Assembly: GCA_025361325.1 (NCBI GenBank)
Contig: JANYAL010000037.1
Coordinates: forward strand, 1-7,442
DNA from: Bacteroidota bacterium
GTDB taxonomy: Bacteria > Bacteroidota > Bacteroidia > Chitinophagales > Chitinophagaceae
DNA length: 7,442 nucleotides
Direction of reading: 5' to 3'
Shown piece by piece: positions 6,573-7,442 of the stretch. The translations under genes and the position numbers were made by a program. Every line of letters begins with the position of its first letter. Positions within the stretch are counted from its first letter, which is position 1. The notes below the pieces were generated by a model, which saw nothing but the letters and a program-made list of their open reading frames with translations, did no database searches and was not told the DNA's origin.

Positions 6573-6646
6573 GCCGGGGTAGCTCAGCTGGTTAGAGCAT
6601 CGGATTCATAACCCGAAGGTCGGCAGTTCAAGTCTGCTCTCCGGTA
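6573..6646 (+). tRNA. tRNA-Met(CAT), elongator type
   Basis: A complete 74-nt cloverleaf can be folded by hand. The 7-bp acceptor pairs GCCGGGG with CTCCGGT, the D-arm is GCTC/GAGC with loop AGCTGGTTA, and the anticodon loop TTCATAA (6605-6611) has CAT at 6607-6609. The variable loop is AGGTC, the T-arm GGCAG/CTGCT has loop TTCAAGT, and the discriminator is A6646. CCA is not encoded. The C11-G24 pair and the paired first base argue against an initiator. Elongator Met is favoured, but a CAT anticodon could also be tRNA-Ile2, read after lysidine modification. Non-standard pairs are G1-U72 and G6-U67 wobbles and an A31-C39 mismatch closing the anticodon stem. Confidence 0.93.
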
Positions 6647-6652
6647 CAGGAT

Positions 6653-6689
6653 AGGAGTTTTCAAGAAAATTTTGAGAACTCCTTTTTTT
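6653..6689 (+). terminator. Intrinsic terminator of the tRNA transcript
   Basis: AGGAGTTTTCAA (6653-6664) pairs with TTGAGAACTCCT (6672-6683), giving 12 pairs with one G-U wobble and a 7-nt loop. Seven Ts follow at 6683-6689. This is a textbook rho-independent terminator 6 bp after the tRNA, and it probably also ends any E1 read-through. Confidence 0.9.
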
Positions 6690-6738
6690 ATTTCCGCTGT
6701 AAACGAATGGCTACATGTAAATGAAAGATTGTTTTCTT

Positions 6739-6816
6739 AATTTAACGGCTCATTAAAATGAAGTTACTGCGTCTAAAGCTGTACATTTTAACACTCAACA
6801 TTTTAACTGTTAAAAT
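6739..6816 (+). promoter_or_regulatory. Repeated ATTTTAAC half-sites, candidate operator
   Basis: ATTTTAAC occurs at 6785-6792 and 6800-6807, and inverted (GTTAAAAT) at 6809-6816. The last two form a perfect 17-nt dyad centred on 6808. One-mismatch copies are AATTTAAC (6739-6746) and, inverted, ATTAAAAT (6752-6759). The direct repeat ACATTTTAAC recurs 15 bp apart (6783 and 6798). The dyad ends 5 bp before the ATG at 6822, a position suited to repression or leader control. Chance is plausible because the region is AT-rich. A TACATTTT (6782-6789) could be a weak -7 box. Confidence 0.35.
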
Positions 6817-6821
6817 ACCTC

Positions 6822-7442
6822 ATGAAGAAATTGATTTTATTGGCTGCACTTCTGGTAAGTGTAAGTTCTATATCTGCACAAACAACCTCCGATGATCAAA
6901 AAAATGTTGTGATCAGCCAGTCGAAAAAGGAATTCAAATTTGTAAAAGGCAATGCCGAGCACCCGGTTTGGATACAAGAAGAAGACGATAAGATTTATAC
7001 CTGCAACAATTACAGAACTGATATCCCCGTGGTGGAATTCTACAGCGATGTTCAAACCATTGATGGCGTTAGTATTTATGTAAATGGCTCTAAAAAACGT
7101 GACATTGTTCCAAAATATGAATTTTATAATGCAGATGGTATTTTTTATTCAGATGAACACGTTTGTTATTTTCAATTACCACTGCAAAAAAAAGGAAGTA
7201 CCTCAGAAGTTACATTTAATAAAACAACCCTTGACCCCCGATATTTCTCTGAAATTTTTTTTACTGATGATCAGGAAATAACTGATCAGCAAGTAAAATT
7301 AATTGTCCCTTCCTGGATGCAATTGGAGATCAAAGAATATAATTTTAAAAAATATAATATCAAAAAGAACATCTCTCCGGATGGCGATCAAACCATTTAT
7401 ACCTATAGCATGAATAATATTCCTGCTATACACAGTGAAACG
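6822..7442 (+). CDS. Secreted DUF3857/transglutaminase-like protein, N-terminal part
   Basis: An open frame of 207 codons runs without a stop to the window edge, so the gene is truncated at its 3' end. The first 20 residues form a clear signal peptide: MKK, a hydrophobic Leu/Ala/Val core and a likely signal peptidase I site after SISA, just before QTT. The mature part is rich in Asp, Asn, Lys and aromatic residues and predicted to be beta-rich. The stretch DPRYFSEIFFTDDQEITDQQ followed by VKLIVPSWMQLEIKEYNF and IYTYSMNNIPAI resembles, from memory, the N-terminal DUF3857 domain of Bacteroidota proteins that continue into a transglutaminase-like domain. That continuation lies outside the window. 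Its codons are much more A/T-rich than those of ftsK or E1. Coding and export are near certain; the family assignment is tentative. Confidence 0.75.
   Translation, partial: MKKLILLAALLVSVSSISAQTTSDDQKNVVISQSKKEFKFVKGNAEHPVWIQEEDDKIYTCNNYRTDIPVVEFYSDVQTIDGVSIYVNGSKKRDIVPKYEFYNADGIFYSDEHVCYFQLPLQKKGSTSEVTFNKTTLDPRYFSEIFFTDDQEITDQQVKLIVPSWMQLEIKEYNFKKYNIKKNISPDGDQTIYTYSMNNIPAIHSET

Noticed and set aside
6312..6611. Plus-strand frame running from E1 through its 3' end into the tRNA
   Set aside because: It is out of frame with E1 and crosses the tRNA promoter and part of the tRNA itself.
6837..7281. Minus frame 6837-7055 and plus frame 7084-7281
   Set aside because: Both are shadows of the continuous plus-strand frame from 6822 that has a signal peptide and runs off the window.

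Overview
The window looks like a chromosomal segment from a Bacteroidota bacterium, most likely of the Chitinophagaceae type. Three things suggest this: TAnnTTTG-type promoter elements (6554-6561 and 4450-4457), A-rich leaders without Shine-Dalgarno sequences, and a branched-chain-type 2-oxoacid dehydrogenase E1 with alpha and beta fused in one polypeptide. Family-level assignment is inference. Every complete gene reads on the plus strand.

Layout: (a) 12-2552, a full-length FtsK/SpoIIIE DNA translocase; (b) 2646-3227, peptidyl-tRNA hydrolase; (c) 3317-3928, an FAHD1-like acylpyruvate hydrolase/oxaloacetate decarboxylase with its own promoter candidate; (d) 3929-4461, about 530 bp without a convincing gene but rich in short repeats (an imperfect hairpin, CATCTGCA words, a 9-bp tandem, an 11-bp-period CAAGGG array, a 7-bp-period TCAC array), ending in a promoter-like element only 4 bp before the next start codon; (e) 4462-6528, the fused 2-oxoacid dehydrogenase E1; (f) 6573-6646, an elongator-type tRNA-Met(CAT) with a promoter candidate and a strong intrinsic terminator; (g) 6690-6821, an AT-rich regulatory-looking gap with repeated ATTTTAAC half-sites; (h) 6822 to the window end, the N-terminal 207 codons of a secreted protein resembling DUF3857/transglutaminase-type proteins, cut by the window edge.

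The genes are mostly housekeeping: chromosome segregation (FtsK), rescue of peptidyl-tRNA (Pth), dicarbonyl/oxaloacetate metabolism (FAHD1-like) and 2-oxoacid oxidation (E1). They do not form one obvious pathway or operon. Base composition falls visibly just after the tRNA terminator, from mixed or GC-leaning coding DNA to AT-rich DNA.

I saw no CRISPR array, insertion sequence, phage gene, toxin-antitoxin pair or defence system. The parts least explained by known features are the repeat-rich gap 3929-4461, the related heptamer array before pth, and the possible leaderless start of the E1 gene. I do not see strong evidence for a wholly new biological system here.
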